The translations under genes were made by a program, and so were the position numbers. Shown here piece after piece: positions 6,474 to 6,832 of a DNA stretch of 6,832 nucleotides (the stretch's first letter is position 1; each line of letters begins with the position of its first letter). The notes below the pieces were generated by a model. It did no database searches, had not been told where the DNA came from, and was given only the letters and a program-made list of their open reading frames with translations. The stretch comes from Acidimicrobiales bacterium. Lineage in GTDB: Bacteria; Actinomycetota; Acidimicrobiia; Acidimicrobiales; Poriferisodaliceae. The stretch is from positions 1 through 6,832 of the forward strand of contig JAHDHM010000201.1 of assembly GCA_020631315.1 (NCBI GenBank), in the 5' to 3' direction.

Positions 6474-6479
6474 ACGATG
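6464..6479 (+). promoter_or_regulatory. Shine-Dalgarno of nuoL
   Basis: GAAGGGG (6464-6470), within the last codons of nuoK, is six bases before the ATG at 6477-6479. The three-base gap after the nuoK TAG makes coupled translation likely. Confidence 0.65.
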
Positions 6480-6832
6480 TTGGAACTCGTCTGGCTCATC
6501 CCGGCCCTGCCTCTGGCCGGATTCTTCACTCTGCTCATCGCAGGTCGCCGTCTCGGTGAGCCCATGGCCGGTTGGGTCGCCACGGCCGCATCGGCCGGGT
6601 CCTTCCTGGTCACGCTCGTCGTGTTCGCCGGCCTGCTCGGCGAGGACGAGCATCACCGTCAGTACGAGCAGATCCTGTTCGACTGGCTGCCCGTCGCGTC
6701 GCTCGAGGTCGAGGCCGGCTTCCTGGTCGATCCGCTGTCGATCACGATGGCGCTGTTCGTCACCGGCGTCGGCTCGCTGATCCACCTGTACTCGGTCGGC
6801 TACATGCACGGCGACGAGAACTTCAGCAAGTT
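6477..6832 (+). CDS. nuoL: NADH-quinone oxidoreductase subunit L (NuoL), 3' partial
   Basis: NuoL is the distal antiporter-like proton-pumping subunit (ND5 homologue), usually over 600 residues. Only the first 118 codons are present. They begin MLELVWLIPALPLAGFFTLL, a first membrane helix typical of NuoL, followed by a second helix (~31-54) and a polar loop containing EDEHHRQYEQILFDWLPV. The segment GFLVDPLSITMALFVTGVGS followed by LIHLYSVGYMHGDENFSK matches the conserved N-terminal region of the NuoL/ND5 family, including the DPLS and the YSxGYM pattern. The frame is open to the window edge. Position right after nuoK is the standard nuoK-nuoL order, and the N-terminal sequence distinguishes it from NuoM/NuoN. 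Confidence 0.95.
   Translation, partial: MLELVWLIPALPLAGFFTLLIAGRRLGEPMAGWVATAASAGSFLVTLVVFAGLLGEDEHHRQYEQILFDWLPVASLEVEAGFLVDPLSITMALFVTGVGSLIHLYSVGYMHGDENFSK

Noticed and set aside
6066..6809. 247-codon open frame on the minus strand opposite nuoJ, nuoK and nuoL
   Set aside because: Same antisense effect: the complement of codons for membrane helices gives a polar, Asp/Gln/His-rich sequence without domain features.
1..6832. Accessory or undescribed system, mobile element, CRISPR array, RNA gene, promoter or terminator
   Set aside because: The window is almost completely filled by complex I genes with no gap over 66 bases. No array-like repeats, transposase, tRNA/rRNA pattern or hairpin-plus-T-run terminator was seen.

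Overview
The window is a contiguous stretch of a bacterial respiratory complex I (NADH:quinone oxidoreductase, NDH-1) operon. All genes are on the + strand, in the order nuoF (5' end missing), nuoG, nuoH, nuoI, nuoJ, nuoK, nuoL (3' end missing). The DNA is very GC-rich with C/G-dominated third codon positions. The NuoG and NuoH architectures and the gene order fit a high-GC actinobacterium. My guess is the Acidimicrobiia (Ilumatobacter-like), but that rests on general resemblance and no search was run.

Layout. Positions 1-1078 hold the C-terminal ~358 residues of NuoF (FMN/NADH site and cluster N3). Positions 1078-3690 hold NuoG with all four Fe-S sites (N1b, N5, N4, N7), a degenerate molybdopterin-type domain, and a very acidic linker near its end. 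The 66-base gap 3691-3756 holds a possible 26-codon coupling ORF and the nuoH Shine-Dalgarno. Positions 3757-4971 hold NuoH, 4974 to ~5626 NuoI (two 4Fe-4S clusters N6a/N6b), 5626-6168 NuoJ, 6168-6473 NuoK, and 6477 onward NuoL. Several junctions are TGATG overlaps (nuoF/G, nuoI/J, nuoJ/K), so the genes are almost certainly co-transcribed and translationally coupled. No promoter, terminator, RNA gene, insertion sequence or CRISPR array is visible.

How the genes work together. NuoF takes electrons from NADH through FMN to N3. NuoG (N1b, N4, N5) and NuoI (N6a, N6b) carry them toward the quinone site at the NuoH interface. NuoH, J, K and L are membrane subunits that couple quinone reduction to proton translocation.

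The most notable observation is that nuoI is not readable in one frame. The ferredoxin domain and following ~180 residues are in one frame. The natural C-terminal tail, which is Asp/His-rich and ends at the TGATG overlap with nuoJ, is in another. The switch occurs around 5505-5531. In the unshifted frame there is no stop until the end of nuoK, so naive gene calling would produce a false 499-residue NuoI-NuoK fusion. A sequencing/assembly indel is the simplest explanation. I found no sign of a previously undescribed system; this is a core energy-metabolism operon with some lineage-specific embellishments.
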